This document shows, piece by piece, positions 1-6,094 of a stretch of DNA of 9,140 nt. The notes beneath the pieces are model-generated. The model did no database searches and was not told the DNA's origin. It saw only the letters and a program-made list of their open reading frames with translations. Every line of letters starts with the position of its first letter. Position 1 is the stretch's first letter. The translations under genes and the position numbers were made by a program. Where the stretch lies: contig CAMAMD010000047.1 of the NCBI GenBank assembly GCA_945836785.1, positions 1 through 9,140 of the forward strand. The letters run 5' to 3'. This DNA is from an uncultured Clostridium sp. GTDB taxonomy: Bacteria; Bacillota_A; Clostridia; Lachnospirales; Lachnospiraceae.

Positions 1-16
1 CAAGCAATATTTACTA

Positions 17-22
17 TATAAT
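17..22 (+). promoter_or_regulatory. Probable -10 box of the XRE regulator gene
   Basis: A perfect TATAAT lies 38 bp before the start codon of the XRE gene, in a very AT-rich leader. The matching -35 box would fall at or beyond the left edge of the window, so the promoter cannot be completed. Transcription would start near position 29 and give a leader of about 30 nt. Confidence 0.45.
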
Positions 23-44
23 TATATTACAATAAGTATATATC

Positions 45-51
45 AAGGAGG
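45..51 (+). promoter_or_regulatory. Strong Shine-Dalgarno of the XRE gene
   Basis: AAGGAGG sits 9 nt before the ATG at 61. It is a near-perfect complement to the 16S rRNA 3' end and fixes the start codon. Confidence 0.8.
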
Positions 52-60
52 TACAATTCT

Positions 61-378
61 ATGGAATCTGACAATTATGGTACTCTTGTAAAAAATTTAA
101 GGATTGCAAATGGTCTGACGCAAAATCAGGTTGCCAAAGCACTTGGTGTTACCCCAGGTTACATCAGTAATGTAGAAAATAACCGGACGGCAATGTCTCT
201 GCGTATGCTGACATATTACGCCCGGCTTGTTGGGTGTTCTTTGGATTCACTTGTAGGGGAGCTGGAGCCCGAATACGCCGAAACTGCACTTGATCGAAAG
301 CTGTATCAGGCGATCACGAAACTGGATACCGAAACAAAAGAAAAGTTGCTAAAAACCATTGAACTTTGGTCGAAGTAA
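61..378 (+). CDS. XRE-family helix-turn-helix transcriptional regulator
   Basis: This is a 105-aa cytoplasmic DNA-binding protein of the HTH_3 / Cro-C1 (XRE) family. The helix-turn-helix fills roughly residues 8-64: a first helix with LVKNLRIANGLTQ, the turn region QVAKALGVT, and the recognition helix TPGYISNVENNRT. The hydrophobic block after it (LTYYARLVGCSLDSLV) is the usual closing helix of this fold. The remaining 40 residues form a short, charged, probably helical tail (ETKEKLLKTIEL) that could mediate dimerisation. The start is set by a strong Shine-Dalgarno. The gene has its own terminator and no same-strand partner in view, so its target cannot be read from context; self-regulation through the AT-rich leader is the default guess. 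It could be a chromosomal regulator of the SinR/ImmR type or a remnant of a mobile element; no integrase, toxin or phage gene is visible beside it. Confidence 0.9.
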   Translation: MESDNYGTLVKNLRIANGLTQNQVAKALGVTPGYISNVENNRTAMSLRMLTYYARLVGCSLDSLVGELEPEYAETALDRKLYQAITKLDTETKEKLLKTIELWSK

Positions 379-405
379 AAATATTTGCGTTGTCAAAACA
401 CAACT

Positions 406-455
406 CAAAAAAAGATTTCGAGAAGTAAACGAATATTCCTCGAAATCCTTTTTTA
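406..455. terminator. Bidirectional rho-independent terminator between convergent genes
   Basis: A perfect 9-bp stem (GATTTCGAG at 414-422 with CTCGAAATC at 439-447) extends, across one A/C mismatch, into an A-run on the left (about 406-412) pairing with a T-run on the right (449-454). The loop is about 16 nt. The T-run follows the stem on the + strand, for the XRE gene. The A-run reads as a U-tract on the minus strand, for the gene at 509-811. One hairpin can therefore stop both convergent transcripts. Confidence 0.85.
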
Positions 456-508
456 TTTGTGGTAACGAGCTGTGCAAACAGCAAAGAAATAATTGCATTA
501 TATAAAAA

Positions 509-811
509 TCAATCCGTTAATATCTGCTCAAATATATATGGTCTCTTCTCATTATACCGTATACACATCTCTGTATCCTTTATTGATTCTGCATCCGGAT
601 CCGGCAGGGGATAAAATGCGTACCATCCTCTTCTCTCTTCCCCGTTTGCCACATACTTGATTTCATAGGAATTATAATCGGCAATAATATAACCTCCCTT
701 GGCACGCTTTACGGTTTTCTCATATTTACCTGTAAATACTGCAGTCGTTTCACGCCAGCCTTTGTCATGTTTTTTGTGATTCAGATTTACAAAAAATTCA
801 AAAAGATTCAT
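509..811 (-). CDS. Conserved-type small hypothetical protein, 100 aa
   Basis: I do not recognise a named family with certainty. The protein is soluble, with no signal peptide or membrane segment. Its middle (residues about 22-95) reads as a compact beta-rich fold: TTAVFTGKYE, GGYIIADYNSYEIKYVANGEER, then GWYAFYPLPDPD and a closing MCIRYNEKRPYIFE. The alternating beta pattern with a YEIKYVANG-type strand and a final IRYN strand loosely resembles the soluble part of DUF3592-like proteins, but here there are no flanking membrane helices. The start is an ATG with a GGGAGA Shine-Dalgarno 6 nt upstream. It begins 46 bp after the stop of the TPR-MORN gene with no terminator or obvious promoter between, so the two are probably co-transcribed. 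It ends at the bidirectional terminator near 406-455. Confidence 0.7.
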   Translation of the reverse strand: MNLFEFFVNLNHKKHDKGWRETTAVFTGKYEKTVKRAKGGYIIADYNSYEIKYVANGEERRGWYAFYPLPDPDAESIKDTEMCIRYNEKRPYIFEQILTD

Positions 812-857
812 GCAATTCTCCCATACGAAATATTTGCCATCTGTTTACCATTTTGTG

Positions 858-2525
858 TTATTGAAATCCTTGAATCCTCAGATAACCATCTTCTCCTATA
901 GAATAATACCACATAGCTTGACCATTTTCGTCTTCCAATACAGCATACACGATTCTATCCTCTGAAATACCCGAAAAGTCTGAATCCGGATACTGATCTC
1001 TGACATCCTCAGCCTTGCCCATCGCAACAGTCCAGCTTCCTGTAACAGTATACCCCTCAGAGCTGGTCAATGTCGCAGTAAATTCTCCGTCCTGATAACC
1101 ATTCGTATAGTCCCCCTCTTTTATGGTTGTTAAGACTTCTCCATCCGATATTTCGTTAAATGTACTGTAGGTTCCGTGTCCGCTCGGTTTGTCATTTTCC
1201 CATTCACCATCATAAATGTCATAGGTATTGTTATCTACATCCGTAAGCAGATAATACACGCCATGACCCGAACGTTCTCCATCCACATATTCTCCATAAT
1301 AGAAATAATATCCATATTGCATGTCATAAAGCCCTGCTCCGGTACCCGTAAAGTCCTCCGTATAACCCTCCGGTGCATAAATGTAGCTGCCCCCTATCAT
1401 CAAAGAATATACTGTGCTTGCATTTTGGGAATCGTCCAAAACGTACATTTCATCATAATTTCCGGCAGACATACAGGCAATTACATCCTCCAGCAGCTCA
1501 TGTCCTGCTGCCGCAAGTGCTTTTCTATTTTCAATTCTCTGCTCATACTCCGTAAAGTTTACATTATCTACCTTATCCTTGTATTCATCTATAAAATCCT
1601 GTGCAGAATCAAAATCCTCCTCAGCAATCATACGATTCAAAATCTTTTCTATACAAGTCTTCCGCTCCGCTATGGCCGTACTATTTGCAGAATCCAGAGT
1701 CAGTATCTCATCATAATAATCCAGTGCCGACTCATAATCTTCGTTTTCTGCATCCAATGCTGCACAGCTTATGTAAGTATCCACTAATTTATTTTTAATT
1801 CTTTCATTACCGGATGTTACCGTCATTCCTTCCTTCAGAGCCTCAATCCAACCATCCATATCCTCTGCATAAGCCAGCTCCGACATCATGTAAATATCCG
1901 CCAGAAGATTTATATTCTGATTCCATACCTCCTGGTCCATCCCAACAATCACCGGGCGATATGCTTCAAATGCTACGCACAGACCTTCTATATCATTGTT
2001 TTCCTTATATGCACTCAGACATCCTTTCATGGCTGTCAGATTTGCCTCATCTATCTCCAGTGCCTTTTCATAAGCTTCAATGGCTACATCATACTCCTTT
2101 GCATCCAATGCTTCCTGCCCGGCAGCAAGATGCCTTTCCAGCCTTTTTTCCGGTGTAAAGAAGAGAAAATATGTTCCGATACCGGCCGCAATCAAAACAA
2201 CCGCAATGATTGCCGCAATGATACCACCCTTTCCTCTTTTTTTATCCTGATCCTGTAGTTTCATGGACTTTGTATTTGTTTTACGATTTGATGTTTTCCC
2301 TGCATCCTCTGTCGCGAACGTTATATCCTGTACATTCGCATCCTGCACAACATAATTAATTTGCGGATTAAAGGAACCAGGCTTTCCATTATAAGGCAAA
2401 TTCATTCCAGATTGCCCCATTCCCTGTCCCGTACCATATTGTGCCTGATTATACTGATTCTGATTATATGGATTCTGTGAATTCGTATACGGCTGATTAT
2501 ATCCATTTCCGTTGTTTTGATCCAT
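858..2525 (-). CDS. Single-pass membrane protein with TPR-like repeats and C-terminal MORN-like repeats
   Basis: A 555-aa protein in four parts. Residues 1-60 are low complexity, rich in Asn, Gln, Tyr and Gly (NQNQYNQAQY). Residues 61-100 are polar and end in a basic cluster (DKKRGKG). One membrane helix follows at about 101-123 (IIAAIIAVVLIAAGIGTYF). After it come TPR-type helical repeats: about 130-163 (GQEALDAKEYDVAIEAYEKA), 248-281 (EDYESALDYYDEIL) and a weaker one near 290-315. The C-terminal third carries at least three MORN-like repeats of the pattern G-E-Y/W...G-x-G: GEYVDGERSGHGVYY (411-425), DGEWENDKPSGHGTY (439-453) and EGDYTNGYQDGEF (470-482). Length-wise it is a complete protein, with an AGGGGGA Shine-Dalgarno before the ATG. 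If the N-terminal basic side is cytoplasmic, the TPR and MORN parts lie outside. It probably scaffolds envelope proteins; no enzymatic motif is visible. It leads a two-gene unit. Confidence 0.82.
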   Translation of the reverse strand: MDQNNGNGYNQPYTNSQNPYNQNQYNQAQYGTGQGMGQSGMNLPYNGKPGSFNPQINYVVQDANVQDITFATEDAGKTSNRKTNTKSMKLQDQDKKRGKGGIIAAIIAVVLIAAGIGTYFLFFTPEKRLERHLAAGQEALDAKEYDVAIEAYEKALEIDEANLTAMKGCLSAYKENNDIEGLCVAFEAYRPVIVGMDQEVWNQNINLLADIYMMSELAYAEDMDGWIEALKEGMTVTSGNERIKNKLVDTYISCAALDAENEDYESALDYYDEILTLDSANSTAIAERKTCIEKILNRMIAEEDFDSAQDFIDEYKDKVDNVNFTEYEQRIENRKALAAAGHELLEDVIACMSAGNYDEMYVLDDSQNASTVYSLMIGGSYIYAPEGYTEDFTGTGAGLYDMQYGYYFYYGEYVDGERSGHGVYYLLTDVDNNTYDIYDGEWENDKPSGHGTYSTFNEISDGEVLTTIKEGDYTNGYQDGEFTATLTSSEGYTVTGSWTVAMGKAEDVRDQYPDSDFSGISEDRIVYAVLEDENGQAMWYYSIGEDGYLRIQGFQ

Positions 2526-2530
2526 CTTTT

Positions 2531-2537
2531 TCCCCCT
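2531..2537 (-). promoter_or_regulatory. G-rich Shine-Dalgarno of the TPR-MORN gene
   Basis: On the minus strand AGGGGGA lies 5 nt before the ATG at 2525. It pairs with the anti-Shine-Dalgarno if a central G-U wobble is allowed. The same heptamer precedes the FapA-family gene. Confidence 0.6.
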
Positions 2538-2596
2538 ATTCCATGAAAAACTTTTTGATACATTTTTGTGACACGTTTTCTGTATAATATGATATT

Positions 2597-2605
2597 ATTA
2601 TATCA
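2597..2605 (-). promoter_or_regulatory. Candidate extended -10 promoter for the TPR-MORN gene
   Basis: Read on the minus strand this is TGATATAAT, a full TGnTATAAT extended -10 element, 72 nt before the start codon. No good -35 box is seen at the usual distance, which extended -10 promoters tolerate. The predicted start site near 2590 would give a leader of about 65 nt. Confidence 0.5.
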
Positions 2606-2611
2606 CGTCTC

Positions 2612-2640
2612 TTGATATTTCGTATATGGGAAAATATAAT
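2612..2640 (+). promoter_or_regulatory. Sigma-A type promoter of the amidase gene
   Basis: TTGATA (2612-2617) and a perfect TATAAT (2635-2640) are separated by exactly 17 bp. The predicted start near 2647 gives a leader of about 47 nt. It points away from the minus-strand extended -10 at 2597-2605, making a tight divergent promoter pair. Confidence 0.65.
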
Positions 2641-2674
2641 TTTTAGACTTTGCATATATATAGAATAAGCACAT

Positions 2675-2694
2675 AAGAAGGATTCAACATGTAA
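2675..2694 (+). promoter_or_regulatory. Shine-Dalgarno and ATG-TAATG start-stop element before the amidase
   Basis: AAGAAGGA (2675-2682) is followed 6 nt later by an ATG (2689-2691) that is immediately closed by TAA (2692-2694). The last A of that stop is the first base of the amidase ATG (2694-2696). The Shine-Dalgarno is thus better placed for the one-codon ORF (6 nt) than for the amidase start (11 nt). Confidence 0.6.
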
Positions 2695-3392
2695 TGGAAA
2701 AACATACAAACAGAAATAAAAAAAAGAAAAGAAGAGCACCATATTTAAGATTATTAATACCAGTATTTATCCTGTTACTTGCAGGCTTTATTCCCGGATT
2801 TCTGCTTGGACGGAAAACCGCACAAAAAGCTGTCGTCCGTTCCACGGGAGACTGTTATCAAAAATATTCTACCCTGCAACGACTGGATATGCTCACCACG
2901 GCACCTTTACCGGACTGGATAGATTCACAAATCATCCCTCTGGACGGTGTATCCAGAAACGGCACACTCCTTGGAGGCTTCAATGATATTGTCATACACT
3001 ATGTTGGCAATCCGAATACAACCGCACAGCAAAACCACGATTTCTACTGTAATCCGGAATCGGAAGTCAGTTCTCACTTTATCGTCGGACTGGACGGAGA
3101 AATCATCCAGTGTATCCCATTGAATGAAATGTCCGCTGCCAGCAATTGGCGTAACAGAGATACCATCTCTATCGAAGTCTGCCATCCCGATGAAACAGGA
3201 AAGTTTAACGAAGCAACCTACAACTCTCTCGTAAAACTCGTCTCATGGCTGATGCACACAGGCGGACTGGATACCTCCCATATCATCCGGCACTATGATG
3301 TCACCGGCAAAGAATGTCCTTTATATTTTGTACATAACGAGGATGCATGGTTGCAGTTTAAGGCGGATGTAGCCGCCTATAAAACAAAATAA
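2694..3392 (+). CDS. Membrane-anchored N-acetylmuramoyl-L-alanine amidase (Amidase_2 / PGRP-like)
   Basis: A 232-aa zinc amidase expected to cut the bond between N-acetylmuramic acid and L-alanine in peptidoglycan. The N-terminus is strongly basic (NRNKKKKRR) and leads into one hydrophobic helix at about 18-39 (LLIPVFILLLAGFIPGFLLG). No signal-peptidase site is obvious, so it probably stays anchored with the enzyme outside. After a linker, the Amidase_2 domain runs from about 75 to 228. Probable zinc ligands are His102 (IVIHYVG), His200 (IIRHYDVTG) and Cys208 (GKECP). Lys206, two residues before the Cys, matches the conserved lysine of T7 lysozyme-type amidases. The tyrosine that precedes HF in T7 lysozyme is Ser127 here (SSHFIV). 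The ATG at 2694 is chosen because it keeps the basic-plus-membrane N-terminus. It has its own promoter and faces the FapA-family gene end to end. Substrate could be vegetative wall or spore cortex; the sequence does not decide. Confidence 0.92.
   Translation: MEKHTNRNKKKKRRAPYLRLLIPVFILLLAGFIPGFLLGRKTAQKAVVRSTGDCYQKYSTLQRLDMLTTAPLPDWIDSQIIPLDGVSRNGTLLGGFNDIVIHYVGNPNTTAQQNHDFYCNPESEVSSHFIVGLDGEIIQCIPLNEMSAASNWRNRDTISIEVCHPDETGKFNEATYNSLVKLVSWLMHTGGLDTSHIIRHYDVTGKECPLYFVHNEDAWLQFKADVAAYKTK
3361..3378. other. Small GC hairpin at the end of the amidase gene, not a clear terminator
   Basis: A 6-bp stem (AGGCGG 3361-3366 with CCGCCT 3373-3378) with a 6-nt loop lies within the last codons of the amidase and just past the stop of the convergent FapA-family gene. 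Neither strand has a U-tract after it, so it lacks the mark of an intrinsic terminator. It could weakly slow or stabilise 3' ends of either transcript. Confidence 0.3.
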
Positions 3393-3398
3393 ATCTGC

Positions 3399-4802
3399 TT
3401 ATACTTCGTCTGTCTCATCATCCCCGGCAAGCATGACAACCCGATTTTGTCGAAATAAGAATTTTACATCCTTGCAGGCATCCTTTACCTCATACCAATC
3501 TTTTCCGACATTTACTTTCACGCCAGGATAAACCGTACCATGAATTCTGATACCGGCATGCTGTCGTGCCCGCATAATGTCTTCATTCAGCTTGCTAAGC
3601 TGCTCGGCAAGCTTTTTTTGCTCCGCTGTCTTAATCACCTTGGCACGCAGAATCTTCATTCGAATTGTCTCTGTCTCTTTGGTTCTTCTGCTTCCATCTA
3701 AGCTGTCATATATCTTTAAATTCTTATTTAGAAGTTCTACCTCGTCTGTCACCTTATGATGCTGCTGTACCAGCTCTGCTACCCGCTGCATCTCCTCGGT
3801 AACAACACCCGCCTGAAGTATTGTTCCTATTCCTGCATCATTTCCGGCTTCCTTTGCAACGATCCCCTGTGTCGCTGATATTATACCGCCTAACACCAGA
3901 CCTTTCCGTGAGCTTACCACCACCTGTTGTTTTGCATACACATCACTGTCAAGAATCGAATCGGCATATATAGAGCCGCCAGCCTGCATATTACATCTTT
4001 CAACAAAGCTGCAGGCTATATCTTTTCCGGCAATAATCTGACATTTCTTACGTCCCTGTACGCCCTTTCTGATTGTTACATTTCCGCCTGCAATCAAGGT
4101 ACAGCTACCTACATGTCCATGCACAAATATATCCCCGTCTGTTTTGATTTCCAAACCACTGCGGACATCTCCCTTTACCTCTACATCTCCGTTAAAATGA
4201 ATATTGCCCTTTTCAATATCCAAATCCCCCTTAACAACATATATCTTGTCCACTATAATTCTTTCGTTTTCTTTATAAATTCTGCCATCATAGGAAACTC
4301 TATATTCCTTTCCATCCCCACTGACATAAAATCCGTTTCCACGAAGCGGACGTAATTCTTTCCCCTTAACCGGAGGAAGCATTTCCGAAAAGACCGTATA
4401 TCCATATTCACCCGGCGTCGGCGGCACATATACGGCAATCAAATCCCCTTTCTGTACCATGGCAAGTTTCAAGGAATTATAGTAATCAACCGAACCATCC
4501 TGATTTACAAGAGGCTTTGAACGGGCATCCTCCAACACAACCGTATACTGAAAGAAACCGTTTTGTCCGTTTACAGGTGATTTTCCCTGTGCGACAATAA
4601 CCTCCTGTCCGTACTCCACCTGCGTCGCAAGTGCTGCAACAGCCTCCCGGTTTATACCGGCTGTAATACCATTTTCCCGAAGATACTGTTCTATGAATTC
4701 GGGGGAAAATTGTGAACATTCTTCCCCAATCGGTTCCTTAATTGTAAGCCCGACCCACATTCTATGTTCATCAATTCGAAGTACAGCCCAATCCCTCTCC
4801 AT
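3399..4802 (-). CDS. FapA family (DUF342) protein, beta-helix with coiled coil
   Basis: A 467-aa cytoplasmic protein with no signal peptide or membrane helix. The centre (about 188-315) is the diagnostic part: a run of Gly/Asp-punctuated short strands such as KGDLDIEKGNIHFNGDVEV, GDIFVHGHVGSCTLIAGGNV and AGKDIACSFVERCNMQAGGS, i.e. the right-handed parallel beta-helix of the FapA/DUF342 family. The N-terminal 180 residues match the family's alpha/beta region (PPTPGEYGYTVFSEMLPP around 127-144). A charged helical segment at about 335-412 should form a coiled coil. A final small beta region (GIRIHGTVYPGVKVNVG) follows. FapA was named for a role in flagellar assembly and localisation in Vibrio; firmicute homologues are common and mostly uncharacterised. 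No flagellar gene is in view, so I do not transfer that role. The AGGGGGA Shine-Dalgarno sits only 6 nt past the terminator hairpin of the preceding gene, so expression may depend on read-through or on a promoter inside that gene. Confidence 0.9.
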   Translation of the reverse strand: MERDWAVLRIDEHRMWVGLTIKEPIGEECSQFSPEFIEQYLRENGITAGINREAVAALATQVEYGQEVIVAQGKSPVNGQNGFFQYTVVLEDARSKPLVNQDGSVDYYNSLKLAMVQKGDLIAVYVPPTPGEYGYTVFSEMLPPVKGKELRPLRGNGFYVSGDGKEYRVSYDGRIYKENERIIVDKIYVVKGDLDIEKGNIHFNGDVEVKGDVRSGLEIKTDGDIFVHGHVGSCTLIAGGNVTIRKGVQGRKKCQIIAGKDIACSFVERCNMQAGGSIYADSILDSDVYAKQQVVVSSRKGLVLGGIISATQGIVAKEAGNDAGIGTILQAGVVTEEMQRVAELVQQHHKVTDEVELLNKNLKIYDSLDGSRRTKETETIRMKILRAKVIKTAEQKKLAEQLSKLNEDIMRARQHAGIRIHGTVYPGVKVNVGKDWYEVKDACKDVKFLFRQNRVVMLAGDDETDEV

Positions 4803-4807
4803 CCTAT

Positions 4808-4814
4808 TCCCCCT
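4808..4814 (-). promoter_or_regulatory. G-rich Shine-Dalgarno of the FapA-family gene
   Basis: AGGGGGA on the minus strand, 5 nt before the ATG at 4802. It is identical to the site before the TPR-MORN gene and lies almost against the terminator stem upstream. Confidence 0.6.
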
Positions 4815-4820
4815 ATGCTT

Positions 4821-4867
4821 AAAAAGGCTGTCATACCGGAATCATCGTCCAGCACGGCAGCCTTTTT
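4821..4867 (-). terminator. Intrinsic terminator of the zinc-ribbon gene, directly before the FapA-family gene
   Basis: A perfect 10-bp stem (AAAAAGGCTG 4821-4830 with CAGCCTTTTT 4858-4867) encloses a 27-nt loop that can add a short CCG/CGG pairing. On the minus strand the 3' arm ends in a U-run and follows the stop codon at 4884 by 16 nt. The A/T ends make it symmetrical, but only the minus strand carries an incoming gene. It leaves about 18 nt before the next start codon. Confidence 0.8.
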
Positions 4868-4883
4868 GATTTGTTTCAGTAAA

Positions 4884-6005
4884 TTAATCTACATATACAT
4901 ATATCTTAATTGTCTCACTATTCGCATCATTTGACAATGTAATAACCGTATTACCTGACCCGGTCGGTGTAACATACAATGTAGCTATATCTCCATTCCA
5001 GCCTTCGCCCCAGCTACAAGTAGCCACGCCGGTGTTTTCCACCTCATAAATTACATTGCTGTCTTCCTGTACACCATAGTATATCATTACGGCAACCTCA
5101 CCGCCATTTAAATGCAACACTGTATCGCTGGCGAAGAAATCAGAATATCCCTGACCCACACATGCATCCGCAAAGCTAATCAATGCATCGTAAGCTTCAT
5201 ATGAGCTGTTAGTTGCTTCATAATCGGCAATCTGGCTCTCATAATCAGCAATCTGTGTCTCATAATCCTCTACAGAAGACTCAAGATCTGCAATCTCGGA
5301 ATCCTTTTCTGACAACTGTGTTTCATAAACGCCGGCAGATGCATCCATCTGTGATGCCAAATCATCTTTCTCCTTGGTGATATCATCAAGTTTGCCATTA
5401 AAGTGCAGGAACATCCATACTCCGGCACCAGCCATGGCTACAAGTAAAATAATCGAAATCACTATGTAAACCTTGGTTCCGGTTCCGGTTTTTCCGCTCT
5501 TCGGCGGTTTATTTTGTTTTGCATTCTGCGGTGCCGCTCCACCCGCCGTTTTTGGTGTTCCCATCGGGGCAGGACCTCCCATCGGCTTTGGTGCTCCTGC
5601 CGGTATAGGACCTCCCATCGGCTTTGGTGCCCCCATCGGTGCAGGACCTCCCATCGGCTTTGGTGCTCCTGCCGGTACAGGGCCTCCCATCGGCTTTGGT
5701 GCTCCCATCGGGGCAGGGCCCGCTGAAAATCCCTGCGGTGCAGGATTCTTCGCCTGTGTGGTTGAAGCCGACGCAATCATATCACTCGTCAGAACAGTTG
5801 TATTTGCCTCGCTATCGTCCTCCTTATCTGACGAATCGGCAAATGCGGAATCCAAAGCTACCGGTTGTGGCTCAGAATCCTTTTTTTCCATAGGTTTCAT
5901 ATCATTTACATCCATAGCAGGAGCATCCTGTGCCATCGGTTTTCCGCACTTGGCACAAAACGCAGCTCCATCTTTGTTCTCAAAACCACATGATTTGCAA
6001 ATCAT
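4884..6005 (-). CDS. Zinc-ribbon, Pro/Gly-repeat, single-pass membrane protein with coiled coil and C-terminal beta domain
   Basis: A 373-aa multidomain protein. Residues 1-24 form a zinc ribbon with two CxxC pairs (Cys3/Cys6 and Cys17/Cys20; ICKSCG and FCAKCG). An acidic stretch (about 40-75) carries a TTVLT motif. Residues 95-155 are a Pro/Gly/Ala/Met repeat built on GGPxPxGAPKPM. A basic linker leads into one membrane helix at about 178-202 (VYIVISIILLVAMAGAGVWMF). Residues 205-265 form a coiled coil (KEKDDLASQM, then DYETQIADYESQIADYEA). The last 100 residues are a beta-rich domain ending TVITLSNDANSETIKIYVYV, which resembles bacterial Ig-like folds; I cannot assign a family. The zinc ribbon is presumably cytoplasmic and the C-terminal domain outside. 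It may link the cytoplasm to the envelope as a scaffold or sensor; no enzymatic motif is visible. A GGAGGT Shine-Dalgarno and a near-consensus promoter sit just upstream. Confidence 0.83.
   Translation of the reverse strand: MICKSCGFENKDGAAFCAKCGKPMAQDAPAMDVNDMKPMEKKDSEPQPVALDSAFADSSDKEDDSEANTTVLTSDMIASASTTQAKNPAPQGFSAGPAPMGAPKPMGGPVPAGAPKPMGGPAPMGAPKPMGGPIPAGAPKPMGGPAPMGTPKTAGGAAPQNAKQNKPPKSGKTGTGTKVYIVISIILLVAMAGAGVWMFLHFNGKLDDITKEKDDLASQMDASAGVYETQLSEKDSEIADLESSVEDYETQIADYESQIADYEATNSSYEAYDALISFADACVGQGYSDFFASDTVLHLNGGEVAVMIYYGVQEDSNVIYEVENTGVATCSWGEGWNGDIATLYVTPTGSGNTVITLSNDANSETIKIYVYVD
5554..5724 (-). repeat. 36-bp tandem repeat (72-bp higher-order unit) inside the zinc-ribbon gene
   Basis: Four full 36-bp copies run at 5572-5607, 5608-5643, 5644-5679 and 5680-5715, with degenerate partial copies on both flanks. 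Each encodes 12 residues of the type GGPxPxGAPKPM. Copies 1 and 3 share one variant (encoding P-A-G-A) and copies 2 and 4 another (P-M-G-A), so the array looks like a duplicated 72-bp dimer. The period is a multiple of three, so copy changes keep the frame. Confidence 0.92.
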
Positions 6006-6011
6006 TTTCTT

Positions 6012-6017
6012 ACCTCC
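6012..6017 (-). promoter_or_regulatory. Shine-Dalgarno of the zinc-ribbon gene
   Basis: GGAGGT on the minus strand, 6 nt before the ATG at 6005. It is the most canonical ribosome-binding site among the minus-strand genes here and fixes the start. Confidence 0.75.
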
Positions 6018-6057
6018 ATATCATCAAGATACTTTATAGCTGTATTTATATATATTA

Positions 6058-6085
6058 ACTATACTTCAATTTCGTTTCTTGTCAA
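6058..6085 (-). promoter_or_regulatory. Sigma-A type promoter of the zinc-ribbon gene
   Basis: On the minus strand a perfect TTGACA (6080-6085) and TATAGT (6058-6063) are 16 bp apart. They lie in the short gap after the protease stop codon. The predicted start near 6051 gives a leader of about 45 nt, so this gene need not depend on the protease transcript. Confidence 0.65.
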
Positions 6086-6094
6086 GCAGAAAAT

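Noticed and set aside
470..483. Short GCTG/CAGC inverted repeat after the XRE terminator
   Set aside because: Only 4 bp of stem, no U-tract; easily chance. The rest of 456-508 shows nothing.
1176..1787. 203-aa + strand open frame opposite the TPR-MORN gene
   Set aside because: Ile/Cys-rich sequence without domain or good ribosome-binding site; fully inside a well-supported gene on the other strand.
2555..2588. TTGATA (2555-2560) with TATAAT (2583-2588) as a + strand promoter
   Set aside because: The spacer is 22 bp, too long; the pair at 2612-2640 with a 17-bp spacer is far better.
2536..2742. 68-aa minus-strand frame across the divergent promoter region
   Set aside because: Runs through the promoters and the amidase start, has no Shine-Dalgarno, and looks like translated AT-rich noncoding DNA.
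3927..4355. 142-aa + strand frame inside the FapA-family gene
   Set aside because: Antisense to the conserved beta-helix; no recognisable family or start signal.
5554..5724. Repeat array as a possible CRISPR array
   Set aside because: The 36-bp copies are contiguous with no unique spacers and are in frame within a gene.
5473..6039. 188-aa + strand open frame opposite the zinc-ribbon gene
   Set aside because: It is the antisense of a low-complexity repeat; its Gly/Pro/Ala-rich product mirrors the repeat, and the minus-strand gene has a zinc ribbon, membrane helix, Shine-Dalgarno and promoter.
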